DNA of 6,287 nt from Betaproteobacteria bacterium. Its GTDB lineage: Bacteria; Pseudomonadota; Gammaproteobacteria; Burkholderiales; SG8-39. The position numbers and the translations under genes were made by a program. Shown here piece after piece: positions 5,883-6,287 of this stretch. Below the pieces are notes generated by a model. It saw only the letters and a list, made by a program, of their open reading frames with translations. It was not told the DNA's origin and searched no databases. How positions within the stretch are numbered: the stretch's first letter is position 1; each line of letters opens with the position of its first letter. The stretch lies in the NCBI GenBank assembly GCA_009693435.1, contig SHXF01000163.1, positions 1 through 6,287 on the forward strand. Reading direction: 5' to 3'.

Positions 5883-6139
5883 TTACTCGATCACCTCATC
5901 GGCACGGATCAGCAGTTCCTGCGGAATCGTGATCCCGAGCGCCTTGGCGGTCTTGCGGTTGATCGCTAGATGGATTTTCGTCGGCTGCTCCACTGGTATT
6001 TCGGCAGGCTTCGCTCCTTTCAGAATCTTGTCCACGTAAGTTGCCACGCGCTGGAAATTGTAGGTGAGGCTCGCTCCGTAGCTCATCAGACCACCAGCCT
6101 CTACATATTCTCGGACTCCGTGTATCGACGGCATCCGGT
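5883..6139 (-). pseudogene. 3' fragment of an ABC transporter substrate-binding protein gene, cut by an IS
   Basis: Read on the minus strand, the last ~84 codons match the C-terminus of uncharacterised ABC substrate-binding proteins of the COG2984 (ABC_sub_bind) type: GVREYVEAGGLMSYG, then YVDKILKGAKP, VEQPTK, and INxKTAKALG before the end ADEVIE. Such proteins are usually about 320-330 residues, so roughly 240 N-terminal residues are missing. Family resemblance ends upstream of RMPSIHG, exactly where the IS3-type left end begins on the other strand (about 6140). The frame continues past the junction to an ATG at 6212, but those 25 extra codons are antisense to the IS leader and transposase start and contain no signal peptide. 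The fragment is therefore read as a disrupted gene whose 5' part, if retained, lies beyond the IS outside the window. Confidence 0.85.
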
Positions 6140-6162
6140 TGAACTGACCGGCTTTTTCTGTA

Positions 6163-6189
6163 CCAGGTTGAATGTAGTGTTTAACCTGG
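6163..6189 (+). other. Stem-loop in the IS leader upstream of the transposase RBS
   Basis: CCAGGTT (6163-6169) and AACCTGG (6183-6189) are perfect 7-base inverted repeats separated by 13 bases. The right arm ends 3 bases before the transposase RBS AAGGAG (6193-6198). It could modulate translation from transcripts entering the element. No U-tract follows, so it is not a standard terminator. A functional role is only inferred. Confidence 0.4.
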
Positions 6190-6205
6190 AAGAAGGAGTC
6201 GGAAG

Positions 6206-6287
6206 ATGGCAAAGAAGAGATTTAGCCCGGAGCAGGTGGTGGCGAAGCTGCGGCAGATCGAGGTGCTCACTGCGGGAGGCAAAGCGC
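6206..6287 (+). CDS. IS3-family transposase OrfA (N-terminus only)
   Basis: Only 27 codons are present before the window edge. They begin MAKKRFSPEQVVAKLRQIEV, which is the characteristic start of IS3-family OrfA proteins: a basic leader, then RFSPEQVVAKLRQ as the first helix of the DNA-binding helix-turn-helix. An AAGGAG RBS (6193-6198) lies 7 bases upstream of the ATG. In this family OrfA is followed by OrfB (the DDE transposase), joined by programmed frameshifting; none of that is in the window. The gene runs away from the toxin gene and opposite to the interrupted transporter gene. The subgroup cannot be assigned from this stub. Confidence 0.85.
   Translation, partial: MAKKRFSPEQVVAKLRQIEVLTAGGKA

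Larger units (their letters stand above)
6140..6287 (+). mobile_element. Left end of an IS3-family insertion sequence (continues beyond window)
   Basis: The element is recognised by its OrfA start at 6206 and by the abrupt loss of transporter homology at about 6139. The first bases, TGAACTGACCGG from 6140, begin with the TG dinucleotide typical of IS3-family termini. If this boundary is right, the target duplication would be the 3-5 bases ending at 6139 (GGT or CCGGT). The leader to 6205 contains a stem-loop and a strong RBS. The right end is not in the window, so neither the inverted-repeat match nor the duplication can be verified. Confidence 0.75.

Overview
The window looks like a chromosomal segment from a GC-rich proteobacterium, most likely a betaproteobacterium (Burkholderiales/Rhodocyclales-like). 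This rests on strong G/C bias at third codon positions, tight gene packing with 4-base start/stop overlaps, and the family types present. No rRNA, tRNA or CRISPR array is visible, and no intergenic gap exceeds about 50 bases.

Left half, minus strand (2191 down to 1): three co-directional genes. They encode a Nudix hydrolase with an N-terminal zinc ribbon, an AmtB-type ammonium channel with all key pore residues and its C-terminal regulatory tail, and a Tat-exported Rieske-type protein cut off by the window edge. Gaps of 18 and 2 bases suggest one transcript. No glnK/glnB gene is linked to amtB inside the window.

Middle, plus strand (2227 to 5149): three genes joined by ATGA and GTGA overlaps. 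They encode an unrecognised 89-residue single-span membrane protein, an AMP-forming acyl-CoA synthetase with a complete set of adenylation motifs, and an FAD/NAD(P)-dependent oxidoreductase of the type sometimes fused to SelD. The two operons diverge from only 35 bases between annotated start codons.

Right part: a two-gene toxin-antitoxin module (AbrB/MazE-type antitoxin and PIN-domain toxin, VapBC-like) with an extended -10 promoter and clustered CCGG-centred palindromes that could be its operator. Just downstream, on the opposite strand, is the last ~84 codons of a periplasmic substrate-binding protein gene of the uncharacterised COG2984 type. It is interrupted at about 6140 by the left end of an IS3-family insertion sequence, whose transposase OrfA begins at 6206 and runs out of the window.

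No clearly new system is evident. The most interesting points are the putative operator array of the toxin-antitoxin module, the unknown small membrane protein coupled to the acyl-CoA synthetase, the unusual nudix-amtB-Rieske arrangement, a compact rare-codon stretch in the oxidoreductase, and the IS junction in the transporter gene.
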